DNA of 64,000 bases from NCBI GenBank assembly GCA_900318335.1, contig ONKF01000013.1, forward strand, positions 1 to 64,000, written 5' to 3'. The stretch is from an uncultured Prevotellaceae bacterium (GTDB taxonomy: Bacteria > Bacteroidota > Bacteroidia > Bacteroidales > Muribaculaceae). The notes beneath the pieces are model-generated. The model was not told where the DNA came from, did no database searches, and saw only the letters and a list, made by a program, of their open reading frames with translations. The position numbers and the translations under genes were made by a program. Of the stretch, positions 15,642-25,071 are shown piece by piece (within the stretch, counting starts at the first letter, position 1; each line of letters begins with the position of its first letter).

Positions 15642-17126
15642 ATGGATAGAGCGCTCATATTCGTGACGTTGGCCTTTGCGCTGGTGTTCTACATCGCGCG
15701 CGAAGGCAATCGCCTGACACGTGAGCGCCTATACGAGATCATCATTGCCATTTACACCTTCTCGTGTTGCTTCGCCCGCCTGTTTCTGCCCATCCTCAAG
15801 GGGGATGAAGACTCCACGGGCTCATTTGGCAACAGCCTCTCGATATGGCCGTTCTATGCGATGGGGCTTCTACTGCTGTGGATTGTCGGCCACCAGAAAC
15901 AGTGGCGCATCCGGCGGCCCAACCTGTGGCTATTCTTCATCTTCGCGGGCTATGGAGCCTATAGCCTGGCCAATCCCTACAACTTGGCCCGACGCGAGAC
16001 GCTTGTCGAGGTATTCTATCTGCTCTCGTTTGCAGTGTTCATGTACCTGCTCACTAACAGTTTCTCGGCCAAAAACATCGTACGTGGCATCTATATGGGA
16101 CTGGCGGCTACCGTCGTCTTACATTTCCTGCTTGCCATCTGCTATCCCGTGCTGGGCATGGAGAGCGCTGTCAAGATTTTTGACAGCAAGGCGGCGACAC
16201 GCAGCGAGGAGCGCGTGGGAGCCGTGGGCACCATGGGCCATCCCAATGTGATGGGCACCTATGTGTCCTATTACTTCACCTTCTTTGCCGCCTGCTTTTT
16301 CACGGCCTATAAGCGCCGCGAGAGTGCCGTATTTGCCGCCATGGCCTTTATCGTAATCATCCTGAGTGCCAGCCGCAGCGCTCTGTTGGCGTCGGTAGTT
16401 GCACTGGTCGGTATTGTGGTGTTTTACGTCTATCGCCGCTACAAGTTGCTCAGTCTCCAGAGCATCCTCAAGGGCATCATCCCGCTGGGTGTGTTTATCG
16501 CCCTGTTGCTGACGGGCCCGCTCAGCTTCTTGTTCAGCGACATTGATGACCTGGACGAGATGACGACCTCCCGCCTGATGCACTACTACTGCGGCTACGA
16601 GATTTTCCAGGACCACCCGCTGGTGGGCGTGGGCTTGAATTCCCACCTTGTTTATCTTGTGGAAAACAGTTCGGCAGTCATGTTTGAACAGGTGTTTGAC
16701 GCCGCCGACATCTGGCAGCCTGAGGAATTCATGTTCTCCAACCCCATCCACAACATCTGGATTATCCTGATTGTTGAGCTTGGCCTTATCGGCTTCCTGC
16801 CCGTGCTTGCGTTTATCATCTGGTATATAGCTACTTTCAAGCGACGAACGCGCAAGTCGCAGAACCGCTACTACAACATCTTGAATATATCAGGACTGGG
16901 CGTCGTGTTCTGCTGGCTTATCCAGGGTAACAGCGACTGGGCGCCACTCACGCCTCAGGTTTTGAGCCTGTCGCTCATGTTCCTCGCCCTGTCGCTCAAC
17001 AGCCATTATGCGGCCGAGGTGCATCCCGAGTTTGAAACCGTCGAGGCATCAAGACGCCGCCTTGCCCAAGAAAGCCAGGAAGAAGCCGAAAGCGAAGAGG
17101 AAACCCTTAAGCCCCAACTCGCATGA
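15642..17126 (+). CDS. O-antigen ligase/polymerase family membrane protein (Wzy-like)
   Basis: 494 residues with about 11-12 membrane helices and a large periplasmic loop before the last helices, containing YEIFQDHPLVGVGLNSH, typical of the Wzy_C/WaaL family. GTMGHPNVMGTYVSYYF is another conserved stretch. It would polymerise repeat units delivered by the flippase. The C-terminal tail (ASRRRLAQESQEEAESEEETLKP) is charged and cytoplasmic. The stop overlaps the next start by ATGA (17123-17126), so translation of the glycosyltransferase is probably coupled to it. Confidence 0.88.
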   Translation: MDRALIFVTLAFALVFYIAREGNRLTRERLYEIIIAIYTFSCCFARLFLPILKGDEDSTGSFGNSLSIWPFYAMGLLLLWIVGHQKQWRIRRPNLWLFFIFAGYGAYSLANPYNLARRETLVEVFYLLSFAVFMYLLTNSFSAKNIVRGIYMGLAATVVLHFLLAICYPVLGMESAVKIFDSKAATRSEERVGAVGTMGHPNVMGTYVSYYFTFFAACFFTAYKRRESAVFAAMAFIVIILSASRSALLASVVALVGIVVFYVYRRYKLLSLQSILKGIIPLGVFIALLLTGPLSFLFSDIDDLDEMTTSRLMHYYCGYEIFQDHPLVGVGLNSHLVYLVENSSAVMFEQVFDAADIWQPEEFMFSNPIHNIWIILIVELGLIGFLPVLAFIIWYIATFKRRTRKSQNRYYNILNISGLGVVFCWLIQGNSDWAPLTPQVLSLSLMFLALSLNSHYAAEVHPEFETVEASRRRLAQESQEEAESEEETLKPQLA

Positions 17127-18244
17127 TACAGAATGGGAAGCACATATTGTTTCTCGCCACCGAATATGCGGCAGGCATGAGGCCCTATGCCAACGCCATC
17201 ATCCACACGCTGTGGCAACCTGGTGACCATGTTCTCATCGTTGCCAAGGAAGACAGCGTCAAGCACGACTTTGACGACCTGCCCACCGAGGCGGTCACTT
17301 GGATTGATTATCCGACTGCAAAGTTCAACAAATTGGTTTACCGGTTCAAGCCAACTCGCCTGGTCCGGGAAATCGAGCGTCTCGTGACCGACCACGAGCT
17401 TCAACTCATCTATTGCCTCACCGGTGAGCTCGTCCTGGCAAGGACCGTCAAGCGATTGCAACGCTTAGCCTGCCTGCTCTATACTGTACACGACGCCGTG
17501 GGGCATGACTCCAAGTTTGAGAGTTGGGCATCATGGCTCAAGCACAGAATCCTGGTGCAAGGTCCTCAACAAAGCATCATCAGGCGCACGCAGTGCCAAA
17601 TCACCAACAGCAAGGAACAGTTGCGGCAGATCAAGGAACGGTATCCTTATCACAAAGTCTATTACGCCCCATTTCCCTCTCTCGTGACCGATGATATAGC
17701 CAATGGCAACGCGTCATCCCCCGAACTGAAGGACGTGAACGGGGAATACATCCTCTTCTTTGGAAACTTGCAATTATACAAGGGGGTTCACGTGCTCTAC
17801 GAAGCCTATCTCTCCCACCCCGAGCTCCAAAATATGCCTCTGGTTATCGCAGGGTCAGGCTACATCTACTTCAAGCGTCAGAAAAAGGAGAATGGCAATA
17901 TTATCTTTATCAACCGCTATATCGATGACAGCGAACTCAAGGACCTGTTCAGCCGTGCCTCTGTAGTCGTTTACCCCTACATCTCGGCCACCCAGAGCGG
18001 TGTGACCAGTATCGCCAGCTACTTCGGCAAACCGATGGTGCTGAGCGACCTGCCCTTCTTTAAGCAAACCTGTGAAGGTTGCCAAGGCATCGAATTCTTC
18101 CCTGTCGGCGACACTGACGCCCTCGCCACCGCCATTGTACGCTCATTGCAGTCCACAAATACTACAAGCGAATTGTATCAGAGGGAATATGCTCCAGCTG
18201 CCATGCGCGATGCCCTTGACGCCATCATCATAGACCTCATGTAA
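17123..18244 (+). CDS. Glycosyltransferase, GT4-like
   Basis: 373 residues with a two-domain GT-B layout. The C-terminal half has LFFGNLQLYKGVHVLYEAY, the usual start of the second Rossmann domain, and YPYISATQSGVTSIASYFGKPMVLS, the donor-binding region. The common E-x7-E motif is replaced by Ser/Thr-rich residues, as in some GT4 relatives. It would add one sugar to the lipid-linked repeat unit in the cytoplasm. It is translationally coupled to the Wzy-like gene through the ATGA overlap. The sugar is unknown. Confidence 0.85.
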   Translation: MIQNGKHILFLATEYAAGMRPYANAIIHTLWQPGDHVLIVAKEDSVKHDFDDLPTEAVTWIDYPTAKFNKLVYRFKPTRLVREIERLVTDHELQLIYCLTGELVLARTVKRLQRLACLLYTVHDAVGHDSKFESWASWLKHRILVQGPQQSIIRRTQCQITNSKEQLRQIKERYPYHKVYYAPFPSLVTDDIANGNASSPELKDVNGEYILFFGNLQLYKGVHVLYEAYLSHPELQNMPLVIAGSGYIYFKRQKKENGNIIFINRYIDDSELKDLFSRASVVVYPYISATQSGVTSIASYFGKPMVLSDLPFFKQTCEGCQGIEFFPVGDTDALATAIVRSLQSTNTTSELYQREYAPAAMRDALDAIIIDLM

Positions 18245-18264
18245 TGAATTTCACCTACAGCCGT

Positions 18265-18294
18265 TTGCTATCTCACAAATAAACATTATCTTTG
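18265..18294 (+). promoter_or_regulatory. Promoter of the beta-helix gene
   Basis: TTG at 18265-18267 and TATCTTTG at 18287-18294 are 22 nt apart, a near-perfect Bacteroidota promoter. It allows the second half of the exopolysaccharide locus to be transcribed separately. Confidence 0.7.
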
Positions 18295-18327
18295 GCATCA
18301 AGTCTAATAGATAAATTATTAGTTTCT

Positions 18328-20013
18328 ATGAAAAAGTTCTTGAAATATAATTGGCTTGTAATGTTCACCTGCTTGGTGGCATTGTCGTCTCATGCCCGCA
18401 CCATCACCATCCAAGCCGATGGCGTGAAGAAGAATCTGACGCAATATCTGCGTCAAGTGGGCGAAACTTCCAATAGAAAGGACACCGTTGTACTTACCTT
18501 TGGCACGGGCAGTTATACCATCGATGGATCTATCGTCTTCAAGAGTCACTTGGTCATCAGGGGCGAAGGTGCGCAGCGCTCAACGGTCATCTTTGACAAG
18601 GGCAACGATAGGGCTGGTTTTAAAGCCTTTACCGCCGATTGCTTCATAGACGTGTACGGCACGCCGGCCCAACAATTATCGTTAAGTATTAGCGATATCT
18701 CGTTCCGTGTAAAGGAACATAAGGGCATCTGGTGGGATGAGAAGAGCAATTACCTGTTTAAAATCCGCCACTGCAACAGCGTGAACATCCATCATATAAA
18801 AAGCTACAACTACAACGCCAGTCTCACCAACTTTGACTTGCAGGTGTGCTCCAATGTCAACATCACCGACTGCGACATCACCAACTACAACAACAGCCAC
18901 AATGGCGGTTGCCTGTGGCTGCGAGGCGAGATGCATAACGTCAACATCAAGCGCAATAAGATTGTCAAATACGGAAAAGACGAGGCCGTAGCCATTTTTG
19001 ATCGCCTGGTGGACCATTCCAAGAAATACATTCGCGGCAAGGTCAATCGTACCGACATTTTTATTGAGGACAACGAGTTCTACTATGGATGGGATGAGAA
19101 AGACAAGAAAAAAGAGCCGGTGTGTGACATGATCGTCTCCCTTTTCACTGACCATCGTGCAAGCGAGGACCGTTGCATGACCAGCAATTTCCACCTGCGC
19201 GGCAACACGTTCCACATCAACGACATCTGCACCCGCTGCATCTACGTCGGCTTTGATCCTGCTGATGACCATCGCGATATCTATATAGAGAACAACGAGA
19301 TCATCCACAGTCCACTGAGCAGTAACGACCCCTTTTATTACAGTGATATTGAAATCCATGACCAGAGTGCGTCAACCGATGTCATCCATATCAACGGCAA
19401 CAGTCTGAAAAACGACAACGCCATCGTGAACAAATTTGGCACAACAGGATTTGCCTTCATTGTCATGCGAGGCGGACAAGTGAGCATGGCAGATAACAGA
19501 GTGGTTAACAACGTGACCAGGAACCCCCAAACGGGTAAGCCTTATGGCATCGAACTCGTGTGGTGCAAATCCGACGCCAACTCCATAGTTTCAATGACAG
19601 GCAACGTGTGCAAGGGTTTGGACTGTGTTGCTCACTTCGGTGCATGGGAATTTGCCGACGCATTTTCTCTTCATGCCAGCAACAACTACTTTGCTGGCAA
19701 CACGAGAGTTCTCTGTGAAAGTGTCAGGAAACTGGACTTGGATTTCAAGGGGAACACGTTCAGCAGCCAAGTTGATGAGTTCTTCCTTGATGGTTTTGCC
19801 CAAAAAGGGACCGTCATGTTCAAGAATAATGATGTCACCGTAAACACAGGAAACGGGCAATTCATGACCCGCAAGCAGAAATCACAAAACCGCATTGACA
19901 AATTGGAAATCAAGAATAATGTCTTCAAGGGCGTCAAAAGCGAGAGCGAAATGCTCAAGAACGCCACTAATGTCAGGAAACGGAAAATCAGCAACAACAG
20001 CATCTCAAGGTAA
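18328..20013 (+). CDS. Secreted right-handed beta-helix repeat protein
   Basis: 561 residues. The frame opens at 18292, but MKKFLKYNWLVMFTCLVALSSHA at 18328 is a good signal peptide and follows a promoter at 18265-18294. The body is made of Asn-rich turns typical of parallel beta-helices, for example NITDCDITNYNNSHN, VNIKRNKIVKYGKDEAV, DIYIENNEII and LEIKNNVFKGV. Such proteins are polysaccharide lyases, hydrolases or epimerases, or structural. I see no family-specific catalytic motif, so the activity is unknown. Being within the exopolysaccharide cluster, it may trim or modify the polymer in the periplasm. Confidence 0.8.
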   Translation: MKKFLKYNWLVMFTCLVALSSHARTITIQADGVKKNLTQYLRQVGETSNRKDTVVLTFGTGSYTIDGSIVFKSHLVIRGEGAQRSTVIFDKGNDRAGFKAFTADCFIDVYGTPAQQLSLSISDISFRVKEHKGIWWDEKSNYLFKIRHCNSVNIHHIKSYNYNASLTNFDLQVCSNVNITDCDITNYNNSHNGGCLWLRGEMHNVNIKRNKIVKYGKDEAVAIFDRLVDHSKKYIRGKVNRTDIFIEDNEFYYGWDEKDKKKEPVCDMIVSLFTDHRASEDRCMTSNFHLRGNTFHINDICTRCIYVGFDPADDHRDIYIENNEIIHSPLSSNDPFYYSDIEIHDQSASTDVIHINGNSLKNDNAIVNKFGTTGFAFIVMRGGQVSMADNRVVNNVTRNPQTGKPYGIELVWCKSDANSIVSMTGNVCKGLDCVAHFGAWEFADAFSLHASNNYFAGNTRVLCESVRKLDLDFKGNTFSSQVDEFFLDGFAQKGTVMFKNNDVTVNTGNGQFMTRKQKSQNRIDKLEIKNNVFKGVKSESEMLKNATNVRKRKISNNSISR

Positions 20014-20036
20014 CATCTTGACCAGCTACTTTTAGC

Positions 20037-21155
20037 ATGAAGATACTGATCATCAACTGCATTCTCTCGACAGCCGAGCATGGCATCATCAAGCGCAAGG
20101 AATCTATCAGCGATTGCATGATCAGTAACTTTGCGCGCGGATTCATCGAGCTGGGGCACCAAGTGACACTGCTGGCATCCGAGGAGTTCAAGCCGACAGG
20201 CGAGGACAAGGGTTTGCCCTTTGAGGTCATCTATTTCCCATCACGGTTGCCGCAGGTGTTCAAGCCCTCGCTGCTACCGTGGCCTCGTGGGATGCACCAG
20301 TGGCTCAAGCAGCATGCGGGAAGTTATGACCTGGTTATCACCAGCGAAGCCTTCCAGATTCCTTCACTCATCGCCTCGCGGGTGTGTCCCTCGCGCCTAA
20401 TCATCTGGCAGGAGATGGACCGTCACCAGCGGCTTTTATTCAAGTTGCCGTCCAAGCTATGGCACAATGCCATCGTGCCCATGTTCATGCGCAACGTGAC
20501 CGTGGTACCACGCAGTGAGCCAGCCAAGCGCTTTATCAGCCATTACAGCCGCCGCGTCAGCGACGTGATTGTTGATCACGGCACCGATGCCCACACCCTC
20601 TACCCTACCGATGAACACGATAACGCTTTTATTGTGGTGTCACAACTGGTAGAGCGCAAGCGAGTTGACAAGATTATAACTAAATTTGCTAAACTTGTCG
20701 ACAATGATTCCTATCGTCATTACCGCTTGGATATCATCGGTGACGGCGACCAACGACAGGAACTGGAACGTTTAGCGGCAACCTTAGGCATCAAGGACAA
20801 GGTCGTTTTCCACGGTTTCATGCCCCATGAGCAACTGGCGTCCCCACTGAGGCGCTCTCTTGCCCTGCTGGTGGACACGAGCAGCGACCTGAACATGGTG
20901 ACCATTGCCGAGGCCATCACTAGCGGCACACCCGTGGTCACCAACACCAAGCCCTCCACGGCCTCGTTTATCGCAGCCAACGGGCTCGGCGTCGTGCGCG
21001 ACAACTGGGACGAGAACGACCTGATAGAAATCATCAACAACTATGACAAGATGCATGAGGCATGCGTCAGAGAGGGCAAAGAGCTGACCAACGTAGCCTG
21101 CGCCCACAAGATGATCTCGATTAACCCGCCTCTTGTAAAGCAGAAAATGCACTAA
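20037..21155 (+). CDS. Glycosyltransferase family 4
   Basis: 372 residues. The N-terminal Rossmann domain opens with MKILIINCILSTAEHG and includes GFIELGHQVTLLAS. The C-terminal domain has VVSQLVERKRVDKII, IIGDGDQRQELERLA and the donor-binding region DLNMVTIAEAITSGTPVV, with an Asp in place of the first Glu of E-x7-E. It is expected to transfer a sugar from a nucleotide donor to the growing lipid-linked unit. It lies 24 nt after the beta-helix gene and is likely in the same transcript. The C-terminus (NPPLVKQKMH) is short but the family core looks complete. Confidence 0.87.
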   Translation: MKILIINCILSTAEHGIIKRKESISDCMISNFARGFIELGHQVTLLASEEFKPTGEDKGLPFEVIYFPSRLPQVFKPSLLPWPRGMHQWLKQHAGSYDLVITSEAFQIPSLIASRVCPSRLIIWQEMDRHQRLLFKLPSKLWHNAIVPMFMRNVTVVPRSEPAKRFISHYSRRVSDVIVDHGTDAHTLYPTDEHDNAFIVVSQLVERKRVDKIITKFAKLVDNDSYRHYRLDIIGDGDQRQELERLAATLGIKDKVVFHGFMPHEQLASPLRRSLALLVDTSSDLNMVTIAEAITSGTPVVTNTKPSTASFIAANGLGVVRDNWDENDLIEIINNYDKMHEACVREGKELTNVACAHKMISINPPLVKQKMH

Positions 21156-21251
21156 GTAATTTAGATTCATTTTCCCGAATATTGTGTGATTATTGGTGCA
21201 ATAAACACATGCTAATCACGTTTTTATTATGTCTAACCTTAAATAACCCAA

Positions 21252-22760
21252 ATGCTGAAAATAAGACTGATCATATTTCTCATGGCCATCATGCTATCTA
21301 GCATTACGCTGAGTGGTCAAGGCGGTTTGCGTCCTCGCGGCGACGTGAACTGCGATTGGGAAGTGACCATCGCCGATGTCAATATAATGCTGGACTCGGT
21401 GATGAGTGGAGCACAGTATCACAGTTATTACACCTATGCCCTTGACGTCAACGGCGACAGGGAAATCACCATCGCCGACATCAACCTGCTCATCGATGCC
21501 ATACTGGGTGGCGAACTGCCTCCCATGCCTTCTTACTCGGGCACCCTCCCCGTCCTCTTTATCAACACCGAGGGACATCGCGACATCGTCAGCAAGGAGG
21601 AATACCTGGATGCCGACTGGTGGCTCGATAACATGGGCAATGACGAGTATGAATCCATCGGATCTCCCGCATACCCTTTAGGTATGCGAATCAAAGGACG
21701 CGGCAATTATACCTGGACGAACCACGAAAAAAAGCCTTTCAGGCTCAAGCTAAATTATGCTCTCTCCATACTGGGAATGCCGCCAAGCCATCATTGGGTG
21801 CTACTCAGCGGAGCTGATTACTGGATTGGGCAAATCAATGACATGCTGCCGTTTGAAATCGGACGCCAGATGGGTATGTCTTGGAATCCGCACCAAGTGC
21901 CTATCGAGGTGGTACTTAACGGGCAATACATCGGATTGTATCACTTGACTGAGAAGATTCACGTCGATGTAAACCGCGTAAATATTGTCAAGCAGAAAGA
22001 CAATGAAACCGATTCTACCCTAGTAACGGGCGGTTGGCTTATGGAAATTGACAACTATTATGAACCTAATCAGATTGCGTTTACCGAGGGCAACGGTTGG
22101 CCTTTCTGGGCCACACCTCATTCTCCCGAAGAATTGAGCAGTGTGCAACGGACCTATATAACAGATTTCCTCATGCAAGCCGACAGCGCTATCTATTGTG
22201 AGGACAAAAGCAATATGGAGTGGGAGCATTACGTTGACATTGACTCGCTGGCCGTCTTCTATATCATTCAGGAAATCATGGACAATGCTGAGGGCTTTCA
22301 TGGCAGTTGCTATTTCCACAAACACCGAGGGGATAGCACTAAACTGATATTTGGCCCGCTTTGGGACTTCGGCAGTGCCTTTGCACGCTACACGGACACC
22401 TATGAATTCAATCATTTCATCTATGACAATGCCTCCTCAAACCTTCATTTGCGCTGGATTGCCGAAATTGCCAAGTACCCCAAATTCCAACTATGCGTGC
22501 GTCAACATTGGCAGCGATTCTATCATGACATATATCCCCAATTAGACCAATTACTGGATGAGTATGGTGACAGAATCGAGGCAGCCTGCGACTGTGACTA
22601 CATACGCTGGCCCAAGTCGGAATGCGATAACATCAAGAACAGAATTGATTTTACCCGCAATAACTGCCTAAACAAAAAAATCGCTTGGCTGCAATCCCAG
22701 TGGGGCTGGCCCGAACCTGTTGACCCTAAAGGTCCCCAGAGTAAGGATATAAAAGAATAA
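21252..22760 (+). CDS. Secreted CotH-kinase protein with N-terminal dockerin repeats
   Basis: 502 residues. After a signal peptide (MLKIRLIIFLMAIMLSSITLSG) come two dockerin-like calcium-binding repeats, GDVNCDWEVTIADVNIMLDS and DVNGDREITIADINLLIDA (about 30-80). Then a CotH domain follows (about 100-480), with LPVLFINTEG, GMRIKGRGNYTW, KKPFRLKLN, PHQVPIEVVLNGQYIGLYHLTEKI and GPLWDFGSAF. CotH proteins are atypical protein kinases in spore coats; many Bacteroidota homologues are secreted and of unknown role. An N-terminal dockerin is unusual. It sits beside glycosyltransferases and may be a surface protein linked to the exopolysaccharide. Confidence 0.83.
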   Translation: MLKIRLIIFLMAIMLSSITLSGQGGLRPRGDVNCDWEVTIADVNIMLDSVMSGAQYHSYYTYALDVNGDREITIADINLLIDAILGGELPPMPSYSGTLPVLFINTEGHRDIVSKEEYLDADWWLDNMGNDEYESIGSPAYPLGMRIKGRGNYTWTNHEKKPFRLKLNYALSILGMPPSHHWVLLSGADYWIGQINDMLPFEIGRQMGMSWNPHQVPIEVVLNGQYIGLYHLTEKIHVDVNRVNIVKQKDNETDSTLVTGGWLMEIDNYYEPNQIAFTEGNGWPFWATPHSPEELSSVQRTYITDFLMQADSAIYCEDKSNMEWEHYVDIDSLAVFYIIQEIMDNAEGFHGSCYFHKHRGDSTKLIFGPLWDFGSAFARYTDTYEFNHFIYDNASSNLHLRWIAEIAKYPKFQLCVRQHWQRFYHDIYPQLDQLLDEYGDRIEAACDCDYIRWPKSECDNIKNRIDFTRNNCLNKKIAWLQSQWGWPEPVDPKGPQSKDIKE

Positions 22761-22786
22761 AAGCCAAAGGGGAAAGCCACAACGTC

Positions 22787-23860
22787 TTAGCCTATTGCCA
22801 AATCGTACTGTTGCTGAACTTGGCTGGCAATGGATTGCCAGTTGTAGTGCTGCAGGTCATAGTGTTGGGGCTCATTAGGGGTATTGAGCAAGCGTGTGAT
22901 GGCGGCACACAGCGAATCGACGTCCTTGACGGTGAAGTAGTCCTGCTCGGGCAAATCGACTTGACGCGTGCCGGGGATATCGCTGCACAGGATGGGCAAG
23001 CCGTAGGCCATGGCTTCGAGCAACACCATCGGGAAACCCTCGTTGACCGACGGCAGGACAAAGGCACGGGCATGGCTATAGAGTTGGCGCAAGTCCTCGC
23101 CACTGGTGAAACCCGTAAAAATGACTTTCTTATTCACATCCAATCGTTCCAATGACTGGCGATAAGCGCTGTCGTGGTCGCTGGCACCTGCGATGACCAC
23201 CTGCTGCACTTGGGGCAGACGATTGGCCGCCCCGACGAGGTATTCCAAGCCCTTCTCGGGCGTTAAACGACCAACGGCAAGCAGATACTCACCCTGGCGG
23301 ATGCCGTGCTTGTCAAGAAACGAAGTCGAATTGCTGCGGGTGACGGGATCGATACCATTGGGAATAAAAACGCTCTTGTCGAGGGCTCCGCATTTCTCCA
23401 TCTGATATCGGTTGACAAAGATGACACGGTTGCTGGAGCGGAGCGAGATGCGCTCGCACTGGCGTAACAGCCAGCGGGCAGGCGCGCTCCACTTGCTGTG
23501 CTCATAATTAGGACTGTGATAGGTCAGCACCACGGGCAGCCCCATCAATCGAATGAGCGGGGCAAACATGCCGGGCCCGATGTTGTGGATGTGTACCACA
23601 TCAGGGCGGTGGAACAAGATGTGCAACACACTCAACAAGGTGTGCCACACGGCCTCAAAGCCCTTGATGCGGGTCGAGGGCAGGTCGATGTACTCGATGT
23701 TGGGGAAAGACTGTTGCGACTGCTCAGTCAGGTAAGCGCGACGACGGTAGAGGCGCACACAGACGTCGTCCATGTGGGTATAGAGGTGATAGCTATGAGC
23801 CTCGACACCGCCCTGGATTCCAGGAAAACCGCGCGTGCCGATTACCGCTATCGTTCTCAT
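22787..23860 (-). CDS. Glycosyltransferase family 4 (DUF1972 type)
   Basis: 357 residues, starting MRTIAVIGTRGFPGIQGGVEAH, the characteristic opening of the DUF1972 branch, which includes rhamnosyltransferases of capsule and exopolysaccharide loci. The C-terminal domain has AVGRLTPEKGLEYLV and the donor site SVNEGFPMVLLEAMAYGLP with a complete E-x7-E. It runs opposite to the main locus and converges with the CotH gene (27 nt gap, no clear terminator). The upstream gap to the radical SAM gene contains a palindromic mini-element (23882-23962). The sugar donor cannot be read from sequence. Confidence 0.88.
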   Translation of the reverse strand: MRTIAVIGTRGFPGIQGGVEAHSYHLYTHMDDVCVRLYRRRAYLTEQSQQSFPNIEYIDLPSTRIKGFEAVWHTLLSVLHILFHRPDVVHIHNIGPGMFAPLIRLMGLPVVLTYHSPNYEHSKWSAPARWLLRQCERISLRSSNRVIFVNRYQMEKCGALDKSVFIPNGIDPVTRSNSTSFLDKHGIRQGEYLLAVGRLTPEKGLEYLVGAANRLPQVQQVVIAGASDHDSAYRQSLERLDVNKKVIFTGFTSGEDLRQLYSHARAFVLPSVNEGFPMVLLEAMAYGLPILCSDIPGTRQVDLPEQDYFTVKDVDSLCAAITRLLNTPNEPQHYDLQHYNWQSIASQVQQQYDLAIG

Positions 23861-23881
23861 TTTTCTATCGCTTATTAAAAT

Positions 23882-23962
23882 GAAGACAATAAATACAATA
23901 AAAACAAATTTATCTAATTCTCTCGATGATAAAAAATTGTATTTGTTGTACTTATTGTTTTC
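23882..23962. mobile_element. 81-bp MITE-like palindromic element (no gene)
   Basis: Two 26-nt ends, 23882-23907 and 23937-23962, are inverted repeats of one another. The same ends flank the GxxExxY gene near 57 kb. The right end here differs at one base from the right end there, and shares its AAGTAC variant, whereas both left ends have AAATAC. The interior is about 29 nt and resembles the left part of the larger element up to ATGATAAA, as if the gene had been deleted. It lies 9 nt beyond the radical SAM stop. Confidence 0.6.
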
Positions 23963-23971
23963 TTTTTTTCT

Positions 23972-24979
23972 TTAGTCCCAGCAGAGGTCTTGACCCTTGC
24001 GGATGCGCCACTTGTTCTTGAGGATCCACATGATGGGCACCCATGGACGGCGCACCATGTCGTGACGCTCGGTGACGATAAAAGTGCAGTTGCGCTTGCA
24101 GTTGCGCACTTTCTCCATGGCCTCACGGGCCTTGTCGCTGGCCAGGATGTTCTCGAGGCTGTCTTCCTTGATGTTACCGAGTTTCCACTCCTCGCTGCTG
24201 CCGTTGCACGGGGTAACATTGCCCCACGGGTCAATGAAGAAGAAATCGCTCAGGGCGCCGCAAGGCGGACGGTACTCGTCGGTATCGCCACGCAGGCGGC
24301 GATGAATCGAGCGGTTGAAATAGGCTCGGCCGTAGTCCTTGAGGCGGTCCTTGAGGTGGCGACGCTTGCTGGTGAGCAGGGCCTTGACAAACTTCTCGTG
24401 CTGTTCCAGGGCCTTCTCGCTCTCGATCTGGTTGTCCTCCTTGTGGAAATACCATGAATTGTGCACCGCGCTGTTGCCCAGCTCCACGTCGAGTGCCACG
24501 CACAAGTCGTAGAGATGAAGCAAATCCTCGTAGTTGTCGGGCGAAATGACCACCGAGAAGCCAATGTTCTTGCACTTGGTCTTCTTCAGCTCCAGCATGG
24601 TGCGCAGGGCGTGGTCAAAACCGTCCTTGATGCCACGCTTGGCGTCGTTGATCTTGGGCAGACCCTCGACACTCACACGGATAAGGATATTGGGATATTT
24701 GTTGGCCAGCTCAACAATCTTGGCCGTGTTATAGCCATTGGTGCTCAGCTCCAGCAGACGGGATTTCGGGTAGAGGATTTCAAAAATCTTATCGATGTCA
24801 CGACGCAATGTAGGCTCACCACCCGTGATGTTGATGCGCAACCCCGCGGGCAGGTTCTCATAGTAGGAGGCGTCTATTTCTTCGTTAGGGTTAGTCTGGA
24901 ACTTCCAGATATTGCACATGTTACATTGCGCATTGCACCTGAAAGTCGTAATCAGACTGCCCTGAATTACATTCTTCAT
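23972..24979 (-). CDS. Radical SAM protein with SPASM-like C-terminus
   Basis: 335 residues. CNAQCNMC near the N-terminus (Cys15, 19, 22) is the CxxxCxxC signature for the SAM-binding [4Fe-4S] cluster, followed by NITGGEPTLR. The C-terminal Cys-rich region (PPCGALSDFFFIDPWGNVTPC and NCKRNC) resembles a SPASM or twitch auxiliary-cluster domain. The frame opens with TTG at 24991; ATG at 24979 fits better. Its substrate is unknown. Because it lies between glycosyltransferases, a role in making or modifying a sugar or lipid of the polysaccharide is plausible, but a peptide-modifying role cannot be excluded. A promoter lies at 25038-25071. Confidence 0.82.
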   Translation of the reverse strand: MKNVIQGSLITTFRCNAQCNMCNIWKFQTNPNEEIDASYYENLPAGLRINITGGEPTLRRDIDKIFEILYPKSRLLELSTNGYNTAKIVELANKYPNILIRVSVEGLPKINDAKRGIKDGFDHALRTMLELKKTKCKNIGFSVVISPDNYEDLLHLYDLCVALDVELGNSAVHNSWYFHKEDNQIESEKALEQHEKFVKALLTSKRRHLKDRLKDYGRAYFNRSIHRRLRGDTDEYRPPCGALSDFFFIDPWGNVTPCNGSSEEWKLGNIKEDSLENILASDKAREAMEKVRNCKRNCTFIVTERHDMVRRPWVPIMWILKNKWRIRKGQDLCWD

Positions 24980-25037
24980 TGCTACCGTCAATAAGCCTTT
25001 TACACTTATTTAACTATTATAGTCACAAAATATTGTG

Positions 25038-25071
25038 CAAAGTTAATAAAAAAACGTAACGGGGGTATCAA
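25038..25071 (-). promoter_or_regulatory. Promoter of the radical SAM gene
   Basis: On the minus strand TAACTTTG (25045-25038) lies 26 nt after a TTG (25071-25069). The -7 box is perfect and the spacing a little long. It lies at the 3' end of the upstream glycosyltransferase gene. Confidence 0.6.

Noticed and set aside
17450-17470. Additional LacI-type operator inside a glycosyltransferase gene
   Set aside because: TGCAACGCTTAGC has wrong spacing between half-sites and lies within coding sequence.
21186-21225. GTGATTA/TAATCAC hairpin after the second glycosyltransferase as a terminator
   Set aside because: Only a 7-bp A/T-rich stem with a 20-nt loop. Too weak to support, even though T's follow.
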